Positions 17,539 to 26,981 of a DNA stretch of 64,000 nt are shown one piece after another (positions within the stretch are counted from its first letter, which is position 1; every line of letters begins with the position of its first letter). The notes under the pieces are model-generated. The model saw only the letters and a list, made by a program, of their open reading frames with translations. It was not told the DNA's origin and did not search any database. Origin of the DNA: an uncultured Ectothiorhodospiraceae bacterium (GTDB lineage: Bacteria > Pseudomonadota > Gammaproteobacteria > Nitrococcales > Nitrococcaceae); the NCBI GenBank assembly GCA_913061005.1, contig CAJXSH010000006.1, positions 1-64,000 of the forward strand, written 5' to 3'. Position numbers and translations under genes: made by a program.

Positions 17539-18030
17539 ATGGCCGAAATGCGACTGATCAAAAAGTATCCCAATCGGCGGCTGTATGACACGGCCATCAG
17601 CAGCTACGTCACGCTCGAGGACGTCAAGGCGCTGGTGCTCGACGGCGTGGAGTTTCAGGTCAACGATGCCAAATCCGGTGAGGACCTCACCCGGACCATT
17701 CTGTTGCAGATCATCAGCGAAGAGGAGGAAGGCGGCGAGCCGATCTTCTCGAGCGCGTTGCTCGCGCAGATCATCCGCGCCTATGGCGGCAACATGCAGA
17801 CGCTTTTGACCACCTATCTGGAGAAATCCATGGAGCTGTGGGCCGATCAGCAGCGTGAGCTGCGCGATCGGGCCCGCTCGTTCATGGATGTCAGCAATCC
17901 GGTCCAGGTGCTCTCGCAGATTGCCGAGCAGAATCTGAGCATGTGGCAGCAGGCCATGGACAGCTTCAAACCCGATCAGGGCAGCGCCCGCGATCGATCG
18001 AAGGATGCCTCGGACGATCAAAAGGACTGA
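17539..18030 (+). CDS. phaR: Polyhydroxyalkanoate synthesis repressor PhaR
   Basis: 163 residues from the ATG at 17539 (AGGAG upstream). The N-terminal PHB/PHA accumulation regulator DNA-binding domain is clear: IKKYPNRRLYDTAISSYVTLEDV. A second domain follows (LTRTILLQIISEEE... FSSALLAQIIRAYG), then a phasin-like helical tail (QEQ-rich MWQQAMDSF). It senses PHA granules and represses phasin and its own gene in relatives. 14 bp after phaA. Confidence 0.93.
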   Translation: MAEMRLIKKYPNRRLYDTAISSYVTLEDVKALVLDGVEFQVNDAKSGEDLTRTILLQIISEEEEGGEPIFSSALLAQIIRAYGGNMQTLLTTYLEKSMELWADQQRELRDRARSFMDVSNPVQVLSQIAEQNLSMWQQAMDSFKPDQGSARDRSKDASDDQKD

Positions 18031-18115
18031 TCCGCTGCGTTGACAGGGGTCATGACGCCTCCCTATGATGCTGCGCAACATAACTTGTTGCGACGCACAA
18101 ATCCGGGAGGCAAAG

Positions 18116-18862
18116 ATGACGCAGCGACTGGCACTGGTAACCGGCGGCGAGGGTGGAATCGGCACAGAGATCTGCCGGCAACTGGCCGCCCAGGGGCGTC
18201 GCATCGTCACGACCTGCCTCGACCCCGAGCAGGAGAACATCGAGCAGTGGGCGCAGAATCTCCGCGATGAGGGCATCGAAGCGGACTGGGTGGTCTGCAA
18301 CGTGGCCGACTACAGCGCCTGCGAGGCCATGGCCGAGGATGTGCGCAAGCGTTTTGGCGAGGTGGATATCCTGGTCAACGTCGCCGGCATTACCCGCGAC
18401 GGGTTTTTGCACAAAATGGAAAACGAGCAGTGGCGCTCGGTGATCGATATCAACCTCTCCGGGGCGTTCAACGTCACCCGTCAGTTTGTGGCCGGCATGC
18501 GTGAGCGGGGCTTCGGCCGCGTGGTGAATATCTCGTCGGTCAACGGCCAGACCGGCCAGTTTGGCCAGACCAACTACTCCGCCGCCAAGGCCGGACTCCA
18601 CGGCTTTACCATGGCGCTTGCCAAGGAGGGCGCACCCAAGGGCGTGACGGCGAATACCGTCTCGCCGGGGTATGTCAAAACCAGCATGACCGCGGCCATG
18701 CCCGATAAGGTGCGTGAAGCGATTGTCGGCCAGATCCCGGCCGGCGACATGGGCGAGCCCGCCGACATCGCCCGGGCGGTGCGCTTTCTCTGTGCAGATG
18801 AGGCCGGCTACATCAACGGCGCCAATCTGCCGGTGAACGGCGCGCTTTTCTGCAGCTTCTGA
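18116..18862 (+). CDS. phaB: Acetoacetyl-CoA reductase PhaB
   Basis: 248 residues from the ATG at 18116 with GGGAGG upstream. Short-chain dehydrogenase with the TGGEGGIG nucleotide motif, NVAG, the catalytic Ser in VNISSVNGQ and the YSAAK motif. It reduces acetoacetyl-CoA to (R)-3-hydroxybutyryl-CoA, the monomer for PhaEC. 85 bp after phaR. Confidence 0.95.
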   Translation: MTQRLALVTGGEGGIGTEICRQLAAQGRRIVTTCLDPEQENIEQWAQNLRDEGIEADWVVCNVADYSACEAMAEDVRKRFGEVDILVNVAGITRDGFLHKMENEQWRSVIDINLSGAFNVTRQFVAGMRERGFGRVVNISSVNGQTGQFGQTNYSAAKAGLHGFTMALAKEGAPKGVTANTVSPGYVKTSMTAAMPDKVREAIVGQIPAGDMGEPADIARAVRFLCADEAGYINGANLPVNGALFCSF

Positions 18863-19112
18863 TCATCGCCGGGGTGCTGCAGCGCAGCATCCTGTGGCGA
18901 AAAAAGGGGAGACCAGGTCTCCCGTAGAAGTGCACCCTCATGGGCGGGGTGCTTTGTCTGTGGGTCATCACCTGTCAGGACGTGCCGGTGGCGCGGCCGG
19001 TGGACCCGCTCCTCCTCTTGGCGCTCTATCGTTGTGATAGGTGACGTTAATGTGACCTTATGTCGGACGCAAGCCCTTTTTGTGATGCGCTGCGACACGG
19101 CAGCGCGGTTGT
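18863..19112. other. Gap between convergent phaB and phaC
   Basis: 250 bp without a credible gene. It contains the terminator at 18899-18923. Reading frames over 18808-19309 on the minus strand are frame-shifted shadows of phaC and low-complexity sequence. Confidence 0.6.
18899..18923 (-). terminator. Rho-independent terminator of phaEC
   Basis: GGGAGACC (18907-18914) and GGTCTCCC (18916-18923) form an 8-bp perfect stem, followed on the minus strand by CTTTTTTCG. The stem could also act on the phaB transcript, but the plus side lacks a T-tract. Confidence 0.7.
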
Positions 19113-20129
19113 TTAAAGGGCTTGCAGCCAGTCCAGTAACGCCGGATAGAGCCGCCGATGGGCCTCGGCACTGATGAACAGCCCCAGGTGACCGCCCGGC
19201 AGGGCGGTGGTGGTGCACCGGCCGGTGACATGCCGCTCGAGCGCCGCGGCGGCGGCCGGCGGGACCAGGTGATCGTCCTCGGCCAGCGCGTTGAAGACCG
19301 GACAGCCAATCCGATCGAGCCTCACAGGCTGCCCATCCAGCATCAGCCCGCCCTCGACCAGGGCATTGTCCTGGTAGATGGCCCGGGCAAACTCGGCAAA
19401 GGCCTGGCCGGCCAGATCCGGGCCGTCATACATCCACCGCTCCATGCGCATGAACGCCTCCACCGCGGCCGCGTCCGCATCGGCCAGGGCGGTCAGCCCG
19501 CCATAACGCTGCGGACCCAGGGCAAAGGGCTTGAGGCTGGCAAAAACGGCCGCCATGCCCTGGCCCGACGGGTTGCCGGTGGCCTGGACCAGGGCATCGA
19601 AATCGATGGCCCGGGCCAGTGCGGCCAGCTGATCGCCGTCGGTGCCGGTATCCACCGGCGTCGCCAGCGTGGTGAGGCTGCGACAGGGCTGAAGGGCGGC
19701 ATGGCAGAGCGCCAGCACACCGCCCTGGCATACCCCGAGCAGGTGGGGTGATTGATCATGGGCGTTGCCGATCCAGGCCACCGCCTCGGCAATATCGCCC
19801 AGGATGTAGTCGGCCAGCCCCAGATAGCGCCGGGCCGCACCGGGCGGGTGCCAGGCCAGCAGATAGACGCACAGCCCGCCGTCGACCAGGCGCCGGACCA
19901 CCGAGCGCTGCGGACTGAGATCGAGGATGGCCGGCCGGTTGACCAGCGAGTAGATGATCAGCAGCGGCGGCCTGTCGGCATGGCCATAGCGATACAGCGT
20001 GGCGTTGTCGGTCTCGGTGACCGGCTCGGCAGGCGTGACCGGCTGGTTGGCGCCATCCAGCCGTGCGGCCCGGGCCAGGGCCCGCTGCAGCTCCGGGGCG
20101 GCACCGGGGGTGTCGGTCGGCCGGGTCAC
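19113..20129 (-). CDS. phaC: Class III polyhydroxyalkanoate synthase subunit PhaC
   Basis: 338 residues, the short length of class III PhaC. Alpha/beta-hydrolase with the lipase-like box GVCQGG carrying the nucleophilic Cys, an Asp in EDDHLVPP and the catalytic His in LPGGHLGLF. It polymerises 3-hydroxybutyryl-CoA with PhaE. Its ATG overlaps the phaE stop by 4 bp. Class III enzymes are typical of Chromatiales and relatives. Confidence 0.94.
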   Translation of the reverse strand: MTRPTDTPGAAPELQRALARAARLDGANQPVTPAEPVTETDNATLYRYGHADRPPLLIIYSLVNRPAILDLSPQRSVVRRLVDGGLCVYLLAWHPPGAARRYLGLADYILGDIAEAVAWIGNAHDQSPHLLGVCQGGVLALCHAALQPCRSLTTLATPVDTGTDGDQLAALARAIDFDALVQATGNPSGQGMAAVFASLKPFALGPQRYGGLTALADADAAAVEAFMRMERWMYDGPDLAGQAFAEFARAIYQDNALVEGGLMLDGQPVRLDRIGCPVFNALAEDDHLVPPAAAAALERHVTGRCTTTALPGGHLGLFISAEAHRRLYPALLDWLQAL

Positions 20130-20881
20130 GATGGATGATCCTGGCCGGCTTTCAGGGCCTCGATTTCGGCACGCAGCGCGGCGATATCCCGCCGATGTCG
20201 ACGGCGCTGACGCTGCAGTTCGGCGCTGATGTCCTCCATCCCGCGGCTTGAGGGCAGCCCCAGGCTCTCCAGCGTCTCATCGGCGAGGGCCTTGAGGGTC
20301 TCCACCAGATGGCTCCAGGCGTTCACCAGCGCGGCGATGCGATCCTGGGTCTGCGCCCGAGCGAGCCAGGCCTCGTATCGCGGCTCGGCCGTCTCGTTCC
20401 AGCACTGGATCAATGCCCCGGGCTCGGCGGTACGGGCCCCCAGATCCTCGCCGTAGCGCTGGATCAGCGACTCGCGAAAGGCGGCGAGGCAGGACTCGGT
20501 CAGATCGGTCAGGCCCTCGAGATGGGCGGCGAGGGCCTTTTGGTAGGTGTCACTGCGCTCGGCCAGCGACCGCAGCAGGGTCTGCCGCCGCGGATACGGG
20601 CCCAGCGCCGGGATGTCGCCGATATCGGTATCCGGCAGCACCGGGCCGATCACCCGCAGGGTATCCGCCCAGTGTTTGAGCAACGCATCCAGACTGTTGC
20701 CGCGCTCGGCCTGCGCGGCGCGCTCGGCGTCGATGGCCGCTACCAGGCGATTGATGGCCTCGGCCGGGCTGCGGGCCGATTCCATTGCCTCGGCGCTGCG
20801 CAGCAGTAGCCGGCCAACCCCCAGCGGGTCGGTCCAGTCGCTGCCGTTGTGCGCATCCCTGTGATCGTCTGGCCCGGCCAT
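20126..20881 (-). CDS. phaE: Class III polyhydroxyalkanoate synthase subunit PhaE
   Basis: 251 residues, largely helical, with the PhaE-type C-terminal region (YEAWLARAQTQDRIAALVNAWSHLVE... SRGMEDISAELQRQRRR) and a final coiled coil. Non-catalytic partner that activates PhaC. Shorter than the ~360 residues of the Allochromatium protein. The product name rests on the overlap with phaC as well as the sequence. Confidence 0.88.
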   Translation of the reverse strand: MAGPDDHRDAHNGSDWTDPLGVGRLLLRSAEAMESARSPAEAINRLVAAIDAERAAQAERGNSLDALLKHWADTLRVIGPVLPDTDIGDIPALGPYPRRQTLLRSLAERSDTYQKALAAHLEGLTDLTESCLAAFRESLIQRYGEDLGARTAEPGALIQCWNETAEPRYEAWLARAQTQDRIAALVNAWSHLVETLKALADETLESLGLPSSRGMEDISAELQRQRRRHRRDIAALRAEIEALKAGQDHPS

Positions 20882-20931
20882 GCAGTCCTCCCCCCGACAG
20901 ATGCCATGCTACACCGGCGTCGGGGCCGGGT

Positions 20932-22401
20932 TCAGCCATCGGGTGCGATGCGCGACTCCCAGCGCTCGCGCAGCGCCCGGGCACGGGCCACCTGGTTGGG
21001 CGTGGCGGTCGCTGGATCAAGCCGCTTGAGCTGCGAGAGTCCCGCCTGGGTATCCCCCTGCACCGCGTAGTACTGGGCCATGGCGAGCGCCGATTCGTCA
21101 TCATCGCCGGCGGCGCTCGCCGCCCGGGCGTGCAACGACCAAACCTCGGGGGCATTGGGCTGTTGATGGCTGAGGGTGCGGGTAATGGCGAGGGCCTTGT
21201 CTGGCCGGCCGCTTTGCAGATGCACCTCGACCCGGGTGAGGGTCAACGCCGGGTGGTCCGGAAAAAGGCTCAGGCCGCGGTTCAACTCGGCCAGTGCCGC
21301 CTCGGGGGCGTTGTCTGCCATGGCCGCCTCGGCCCGGGCAAGCACCAGCAGGGCATGTTCGGGTTGTTCCGAGGCCAGGGTGTCGAGCAGACGCCGGGCC
21401 CGGTCCACATCGCCGGCGCGGATCCGCGCATAGGCGAGCCCGTAGCGGTTGCCCCGATCGGGTTGTGATTGCACGCGGGCGGCGAAGGCCTCGACGGCCT
21501 CGTCGGGATTCTCGGCCGCCAGCACCCGGGCCCGGGCGCGGATGAAGGCGTGATCCGGGCTTTCGAAGATCTCGCTGGGGGCAATCGAGCGGGCGATGGC
21601 CCGGGCATCGGCGATGCGGGCCTCGGTCAGCGGATGGGTGCTGAGAAAGGCCGGGGGCTGGCTGCGATAGCGGCTGTCGTCCATGAGCACCTGAAAGAAA
21701 TCCGGCATGCCCTGGGGGTTAAGATCGGCCCGGGCGAGGATGCGCATCCCCACCCGATCGGCTTCGCGCTCGTGGTCCCGTGAGTAGGCCAACTGGCTGT
21801 CGATGCCGCTCGCCATCCCCGAGGTGGCGGCGGCCATGCCCGCCTGGGGGTTTTGCGAGCCGATCAGCAGCCCGGCGAGCACCAGCGCCGTGGTGCGCAG
21901 GTTCACCCCCTGGGTGGCCGCCACGCGCCGGGCGATGTGCCGCTGGGTGACGTGGGCGAGCTCGTGGGCGATCACCGCGCCCAGCTCGCTTTCATTGCGC
22001 GAGGCGGTGATCAGCCCGCTGTGGACCCCCACATAGCCGCCGGGCATGGCAAAGGCATTGATGCGCGGGTCATCGACCACGAAAAACCGGTACGCCGCCC
22101 CCGGCATGTCGGTGGCGGTGGCGATGCGGGTGCCAAGATCGCGCACATAGGCGTTGATCGCCGGGTCGTCGACAAGCGCGACCTCGCGGCGGATTTCGCG
22201 CATCATCTGCTGGCCGATGCGGGCTTCTTCCTGGCTCGAGAGCACCCGGGCGGCCGGGTCACCGAGCTCCGGCAGCGACAGATCCAGGGCGGCGGCGCTG
22301 CCGTGGGCAAACGCCAGAATGGCCACCAGCACGATCCACCCCGGCGCCAATGGGCGTCGGGGCGGTGACAGGGGCGGCGCGGCGGGCGAGTGTCTGGGCA
22401 T
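20932..22401 (-). CDS. bepA: Outer-membrane assembly chaperone/metalloprotease BepA (M48)
   Basis: 489 residues from the ATG at 22401; a much longer frame continues upstream but overlaps perM antisense and is not coding. Signal sequence (LVAILAFAHGSAAA), M48 domain with zinc motif HELAH and the downstream Glu in HEREADRVGM, then a TPR C-terminal half. BepA degrades or chaperones stalled LptD in the periplasm. Next to perM, as in E. coli, though here the two diverge. Confidence 0.92.
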   Translation of the reverse strand: MPRHSPAAPPLSPPRRPLAPGWIVLVAILAFAHGSAAALDLSLPELGDPAARVLSSQEEARIGQQMMREIRREVALVDDPAINAYVRDLGTRIATATDMPGAAYRFFVVDDPRINAFAMPGGYVGVHSGLITASRNESELGAVIAHELAHVTQRHIARRVAATQGVNLRTTALVLAGLLIGSQNPQAGMAAATSGMASGIDSQLAYSRDHEREADRVGMRILARADLNPQGMPDFFQVLMDDSRYRSQPPAFLSTHPLTEARIADARAIARSIAPSEIFESPDHAFIRARARVLAAENPDEAVEAFAARVQSQPDRGNRYGLAYARIRAGDVDRARRLLDTLASEQPEHALLVLARAEAAMADNAPEAALAELNRGLSLFPDHPALTLTRVEVHLQSGRPDKALAITRTLSHQQPNAPEVWSLHARAASAAGDDDESALAMAQYYAVQGDTQAGLSQLKRLDPATATPNQVARARALRERWESRIAPDG

Positions 22402-22524
22402 CAGGCAAACCGTTGTGGTGGTCGGGATCGGCGGCGGGGGCATCGTCTCAGACCCGAGCGGGTCGCCCACGTTCCCCTGCCGGCCGGGATTGTGCAAAAG
22501 TATACCCCGCAACCGGAGGTTATC

Positions 22525-23631
22525 GTGTCGACACCCATGTACACCGTCAGAGACTGGATCCATCGCCACCTGAGCGATCCCCAGGTGGTCAGCCTGGCGT
22601 TGCTGCTCATCGCCGCCGTGGCGGTGGTCACCCTGCTGGGCAGCATGCTGGTGCCGGTGTTCGCCTCGATCGTGCTTGCCTATCTGCTCGAGGGGGTGGT
22701 GCGGGTGTTGACCCGTCATGGCCTCGGTCGGCGCTGGGCGGTGCTGGGGGTGTTCCTGCTCTTTCTGGTGGTCCTCGGGGCGGTGTTTCTGGCGCTGCTG
22801 CCGACGGTGGTCAATCAGGTCGTGCAGCTTGTCGAGAGTCTGCCGGCGATGCTCGAGCAGGGCCAGGCGGCGGTGCTGCAGTTGCCCGAGCTCTATCCCG
22901 AGTACTTCTCGGCCGATCAGGTCGCGGCGCTGCTCGATACCATCCGCCGCGAGGCGATCGCCTATGCCCGCTCGATTGCGGCGTCGTTTTCGTTCGCCTC
23001 GGTGGTCAGCGTCATCACCCTGGTGGTCTACACCATCCTGCTGCCGGTGCTGATCTTTTTCTTTCTCTGGGACAAGGGCAAGATCTTGAGCTGGATGGGG
23101 CGCTTTCTTCCGCGTCACCACGGCCTGGCCATATCGGTCTGGCACGAGGTGGATCTGCAGATCGGCAACTATGTCCGTGGCAAGTTCGTCGAGGTGGCCA
23201 TCCTCTGGTTCGGCAGCTATCTGACCTTCCTTTTCCTGGGCCTCGACTTTGCCATGCTGCTCGCCCTGCTGGTCGGGCTGTCGGTCATCATCCCCTATGT
23301 CGGGGCCATTGTGGTGACCCTGCCGATTGCCATCGTGGCGTACTTTCAGTTTGGCGCCAGCAGTGAGTTCATGTGGGTGTTGATCGCCTACGCCATCATC
23401 CAGGCCATTGATGCCAATGTGCTGGTGCCGCTGCTGTTCTCCGAGGCAGTCAACCTGCACCCGGTGGCCATTATCATCGCCATCCTGGTCTTTGGCGGGA
23501 TCTGGGGGTTCTGGGGGGTGTTTTTTGCCATCCCCCTGGCAACCGTCATCCAGGCGGTGATGAATGCCTGGCCCCGGGCCACGGCGGACGAAACGCCCGC
23601 AGGCGCCGACTCTCAGGCGCCGACCGGCTAG
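22525..23631 (+). CDS. perM: AI-2E/PerM-family membrane transporter
   Basis: 368 residues from the GTG at 22525, chosen for CCGGAGG five bases upstream. AI-2E transporter family: paired N-terminal helices (LALLLIAAVAVVTLLG; LVPVFASIVLAYLLEGVV), a central amphipathic region, and C-terminal helices (LLALLVGLSVIIPYVGAIVVTLPIAIVAYF; IIIAILVFGGIWGFWGVFFAIPLA). Substrate not evident from sequence. The perM symbol follows the conserved neighbourhood with bepA, bcp and gcvR. Confidence 0.88.
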   Translation: MSTPMYTVRDWIHRHLSDPQVVSLALLLIAAVAVVTLLGSMLVPVFASIVLAYLLEGVVRVLTRHGLGRRWAVLGVFLLFLVVLGAVFLALLPTVVNQVVQLVESLPAMLEQGQAAVLQLPELYPEYFSADQVAALLDTIRREAIAYARSIAASFSFASVVSVITLVVYTILLPVLIFFFLWDKGKILSWMGRFLPRHHGLAISVWHEVDLQIGNYVRGKFVEVAILWFGSYLTFLFLGLDFAMLLALLVGLSVIIPYVGAIVVTLPIAIVAYFQFGASSEFMWVLIAYAIIQAIDANVLVPLLFSEAVNLHPVAIIIAILVFGGIWGFWGVFFAIPLATVIQAVMNAWPRATADETPAGADSQAPTG

Positions 23632-24944
23632 AGCACGTCGCTGGCATGGGCGGCCAGACGCGAGCGCTCGCCGCGGGTGAGGGTCAGGTGGCCGCCATGG
23701 GGCCAGTCGGCAAAGCGCCGGATCAGATAGGTCAGCCCCGAGGTGCTGGGGGTGAGTAGCGGGGTGTCGATCTGGCCGAGGTTGCCCAGGCAGACGATCT
23801 TGGTGCCCGGCCCGGCTCGGGTGATGAGCGTGCGCATCTGCTGCGGTGTGAGATTCTGCGCCTCATCCAGCACCATGAACCGGTTGAGCAGGGTGCGGCC
23901 GCGCATGAAGTTCAGCGAGCGCACCCGGATGCGGCTTTGCAGCAGATCCTGGCTGGCCGCCTGACCCCATCGGCTGCTGCCGGCCGAGCCGCTGCCGCCG
24001 CCCGGCGCGGCCAGGATCTCGAGGTTATCCATCAGCGCGCCCATCCAGGGCGTCATCTTCTCCTCCTCGGTGCCGGGCAGATAGCCGATGTCCTCGCCGA
24101 TGGCCACCGTCGCCCGGGTCATGAGGATCTCTTCGTAGCGCTGTGTCTCCAGCGTCTGGGCCAGGCCGGCCGCCAGGGTCAGCAGCGTCTTGCCGGTGCC
24201 TGCCGGGCCCAACAGGGTGACGATGTCGACCTCCGGGTCCATCAGCAACTCCAGGGCCAGGTTCTGCTGCCGGTTGCGCGCGTGAATGCCCCAGACCGAT
24301 TCGCCATCGGCGCTTCGGTCGGCGACCGGCACCAGCCGGTGCTCGCCCGGCCGCTCGCCGACCACCCGCCAGCTGCGGGTCGCATCGACGACAAAGCTGT
24401 TCACCGGTGGCGCCGGCTGTTGGCTGTCGCAGTAGGCCTGTGGCTCGGTATCCGGGGGCAGCGTGACCACGCCCGAGGGCAGCAGATCCGGGTCGTCTAC
24501 AGGGCCTTCGCCCTGATGGTCGATGGCCGCCAGGCCGAGCACCCGTGCCTGGATTCGCAGGTTGATATCCCGGGCCACCAGGGTGACCCGCACATCGGGG
24601 TGGGTGTGCACCAGCTGCCGGGCGGCGGCCAGAACCGCGGTGTTACGGGCCTCGGCGCTGGGTGGTTGGGTTGTCTGCGCCTCGTCGAGAAAATACAGCC
24701 GGCCCAGGCCGTCGCCGAGCGGCAGTCCGCGATCGAGCGAGGCCGGGTCCACGCCGGCCAGGCGCTCGTCGAGAAAGCGCGCGGCCTGCAGCGCGTTACG
24801 GGCTTCCTCGCTGTTGCCGTGGCGGGCGGCATCCAGGCCGTGGAGCACCGCGAGCGGCAGGTAGATGTCCTGCTCGGCAAAGCGGAACAGCGCCGCCGGG
24901 TCATGCAGCAGGACCGAGGTATCGAGCAGACAGGCCCGACGCAT
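23628..24944 (-). CDS. PIN-domain PhoH-family ATPase (YlaK-like)
   Basis: 438 residues. Residues 1-140 are a PIN nuclease domain (LLDTSVLLHDP... LVARDINLRIQA with conserved acids). Residues ~215-438 are the PhoH ATPase: Walker A GPAGTGKTLL, Walker B VLDEAQNLTPQQM and the IDTPLL...LIRRF end. PIN-PhoH proteins are RNA helicase-nucleases in several bacteria. Ends convergently with perM (4-bp overlap) and follows bcp on the same strand. Confidence 0.92.
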   Translation of the reverse strand: MRRACLLDTSVLLHDPAALFRFAEQDIYLPLAVLHGLDAARHGNSEEARNALQAARFLDERLAGVDPASLDRGLPLGDGLGRLYFLDEAQTTQPPSAEARNTAVLAAARQLVHTHPDVRVTLVARDINLRIQARVLGLAAIDHQGEGPVDDPDLLPSGVVTLPPDTEPQAYCDSQQPAPPVNSFVVDATRSWRVVGERPGEHRLVPVADRSADGESVWGIHARNRQQNLALELLMDPEVDIVTLLGPAGTGKTLLTLAAGLAQTLETQRYEEILMTRATVAIGEDIGYLPGTEEEKMTPWMGALMDNLEILAAPGGGSGSAGSSRWGQAASQDLLQSRIRVRSLNFMRGRTLLNRFMVLDEAQNLTPQQMRTLITRAGPGTKIVCLGNLGQIDTPLLTPSTSGLTYLIRRFADWPHGGHLTLTRGERSRLAAHASDVL

Positions 24945-24947
24945 GGC

Positions 24948-25424
24948 TCAGCCGGCCTGCTTGGCCTGCAGGGCCTCAAGCACCGCCTCGGCGTGGCCGT
25001 CCACGGCCACTTTGCGCCACTCCGCCCGCAGCACGCCCTCGGGGTCGATGACAAAGGTGCTGCGCTCGATCCCCCGGGCGGGTTTGCCGAACATGACTTT
25101 GTCTTTCATCACGCCAAACAGGTTGCAGACCTGCTCTTGCTTGTCACTGAGCAGCGGGTAGGGGAAGTCGTGCTTGGCCCGGAAGTTGGCCAACGCTTTG
25201 GGGCCGTCCCGCGAGATCCCCACCACCTGGGCGTTGAGCGCGGCAAAGCGCGGGTCGAGGTCGCGGAACGCCTGGCCCTCGACGGTGCAGCCCGGGGTGC
25301 TGGCCTTGGGGAAGAAAAAAAGCACCACCCAGCGCCCGCGGTGGTCGGCGAGCCGCCAGGTCTCGGCGGTATCGGTGGGGCATTCAAAATCCGGGACCGG
25401 GGCGTCGAGGCGGATGTCGCTCAT
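24948..25424 (-). CDS. bcp: Thioredoxin-dependent peroxiredoxin Bcp
   Basis: 158 residues of the atypical 2-Cys peroxiredoxin family, with the peroxidatic Cys in STPGCTVEG (T...C motif). The resolving Cys five residues later seen in E. coli Bcp is absent here; a Cys at QVCNLFG may serve. Reduces peroxides in the cytoplasm. It lies just after gcvR, as in E. coli. Confidence 0.95.
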   Translation of the reverse strand: MSDIRLDAPVPDFECPTDTAETWRLADHRGRWVVLFFFPKASTPGCTVEGQAFRDLDPRFAALNAQVVGISRDGPKALANFRAKHDFPYPLLSDKQEQVCNLFGVMKDKVMFGKPARGIERSTFVIDPEGVLRAEWRKVAVDGHAEAVLEALQAKQAG

Positions 25425-25435
25425 CGAAAAGCTCC

Positions 25436-25969
25436 TTAGAGTTTGGCCGGCTCGATGATGGCATCGAGGTTGAGTTGGTCGCAGAGGTCCATGAATTCCT
25501 CGCGCAACCGGGCGATATGCTGGCTGGCCGCCACATCGACGGTCATGTGCACCTGAAACATCGGCGTGCCGGTATGGGCGGTGGTGTAGGTGGTGGTGGC
25601 CATCTCGCGGATGTTGATTCCGCGCGTCGAGAAAAACCCGGCGAGGTGCTGGACGATACCGGGGTGGTCGATCGAGACCACTTCGACGGTGTAGGGCAGG
25701 CGATTGCCCGAGGGCACCGCCGTGGTGGTGCGCTTGGCGTTGATCTGCAGATTGAGCCGCCGGCCGGCGGCGGGCAGCCCGGCTTCGAGCTTGGCCAGTT
25801 CGTTCCAGCGCCCCTCCACCATCATGACCATGGCCACATCGGCGCCCAGCACGGTCATGCGCGAGTCCTCGATGCTGCAGCCCGACTCGGTGATCAAACC
25901 GGCCAGCTCATCGATGATGCCCGGGCGATCATCGCCCAGGGCGGAAATAACCAGAAGATTCGTCTGCAT
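25436..25969 (-). CDS. gcvR: Glycine cleavage system transcriptional repressor GcvR
   Basis: 177 residues with two ACT domains (residues ~5-80: LVISALGDDRPGIIDELAGLI; ~90-170: TVEVVSIDHPGIVQHLAGFFSTRGINI). In E. coli GcvR binds GcvA and glycine. Divergent from dapA across ~136 bp and followed by bcp, which matches the enterobacterial order. Confidence 0.92.
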   Translation of the reverse strand: MQTNLLVISALGDDRPGIIDELAGLITESGCSIEDSRMTVLGADVAMVMMVEGRWNELAKLEAGLPAAGRRLNLQINAKRTTTAVPSGNRLPYTVEVVSIDHPGIVQHLAGFFSTRGINIREMATTTYTTAHTGTPMFQVHMTVDVAASQHIARLREEFMDLCDQLNLDAIIEPAKL

Positions 25970-26105
25970 GGTTTTGCCCGATGCTGCCCCTGCGCACCCC
26001 TGTCAAAGGGGGTGAGGATATCATGTCGGCGGCCATGATCCGCTTGTCAGCCCGGGGGTCCGGGGCTACCATCCGCGCATTGATCCACCGAGAAAGGATG
26101 AGCCG

Positions 26106-26981
26106 ATGTTTCAGGGCAGTATGGTCGCGATGGTGACCCCCATGCGGGACGATGGCGCCCTGGATGAGCGTGCCCTGGAGCGGCTGGTCGAGTTTCATGT
26201 CAGCCACGGCACCGATGCCATTGTCGCGGTGGGCACCACCGGTGAGTCGGCGACGCTGGATCATGACGAGCATGCCCATGTCATGCGTCGTACCGTCGAG
26301 ATCGCCGATGGCCGGATCACCGTGATGGGCGGCTGCGGTGCCAACTCGACCTGGGAGGCCGAGCAGCTCACCCGGGTGGCGATGGAGGCCGGCTGTGCCG
26401 CCGCGCTGCTGGTGACCCCGTACTACAACAAGCCCACCCAGGAAGGGCTTTATCAGCATTTCAGCCACATCGCCGAGGCGGTGCCCATGCCGCAGATCCT
26501 CTACAACGTGCCGGGGCGCACCGGGTGCGATCTGCTGCCCGAGACCGTGGATCGGCTGGCCGAGATCAGCAATATCGTCGGCATCAAAGAGGCCTCGGGC
26601 AGCCTGGAGCGGGCCGAAGAGGTCATCGAGCGCTGTGGTGACCGGATCGATGTGTACTGCGGCGAGGATGCGCGCAACCTGGCGCTGATGAACGCCGGTG
26701 CCAAGGGCTGTGTGTCGGTGACCGCCAATGTCGCCCCGGATCTGATGCACCGTATGTGCATGGCCGTGCTCCAGGGCGATGCCACCGAGGCCGAGGCGCT
26801 GGACGCCCGGTTGGCGGCGTTGCACAACGCGCTCTTTCTCGAGACCAATCCGATCCCGGTCAAGTGGGCGCTGGCCGAGATGGGGCTGATCGGCCCCGGC
26901 ATGCGGCTGCCCATGACGCCGCTCTCTGAGCAGCACCACGAGACGGTACGTCAGGCGCTGAAACTGGCGGATGCGCTGTGA
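26106..26981 (+). CDS. dapA: 4-hydroxy-tetrahydrodipicolinate synthase DapA
   Basis: 291 residues. TIM-barrel lyase with GTTGES, the catalytic Tyr in YYNKPTQEG, YNVPGRTG and the Schiff-base Lys in VGIKEASG. First committed step of lysine and meso-diaminopimelate synthesis. AGAAAGGATG precedes the ATG. Overlaps bamC by 4 bp. Confidence 0.98.
   Translation: MFQGSMVAMVTPMRDDGALDERALERLVEFHVSHGTDAIVAVGTTGESATLDHDEHAHVMRRTVEIADGRITVMGGCGANSTWEAEQLTRVAMEAGCAAALLVTPYYNKPTQEGLYQHFSHIAEAVPMPQILYNVPGRTGCDLLPETVDRLAEISNIVGIKEASGSLERAEEVIERCGDRIDVYCGEDARNLALMNAGAKGCVSVTANVAPDLMHRMCMAVLQGDATEAEALDARLAALHNALFLETNPIPVKWALAEMGLIGPGMRLPMTPLSEQHHETVRQALKLADAL

Noticed and set aside
22402-23460. Long N-terminal extension of bepA
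   Set aside because: The sequence before the ATG at 22401 is His/Gln/Asp-rich antisense of perM and precedes a good signal peptide start.
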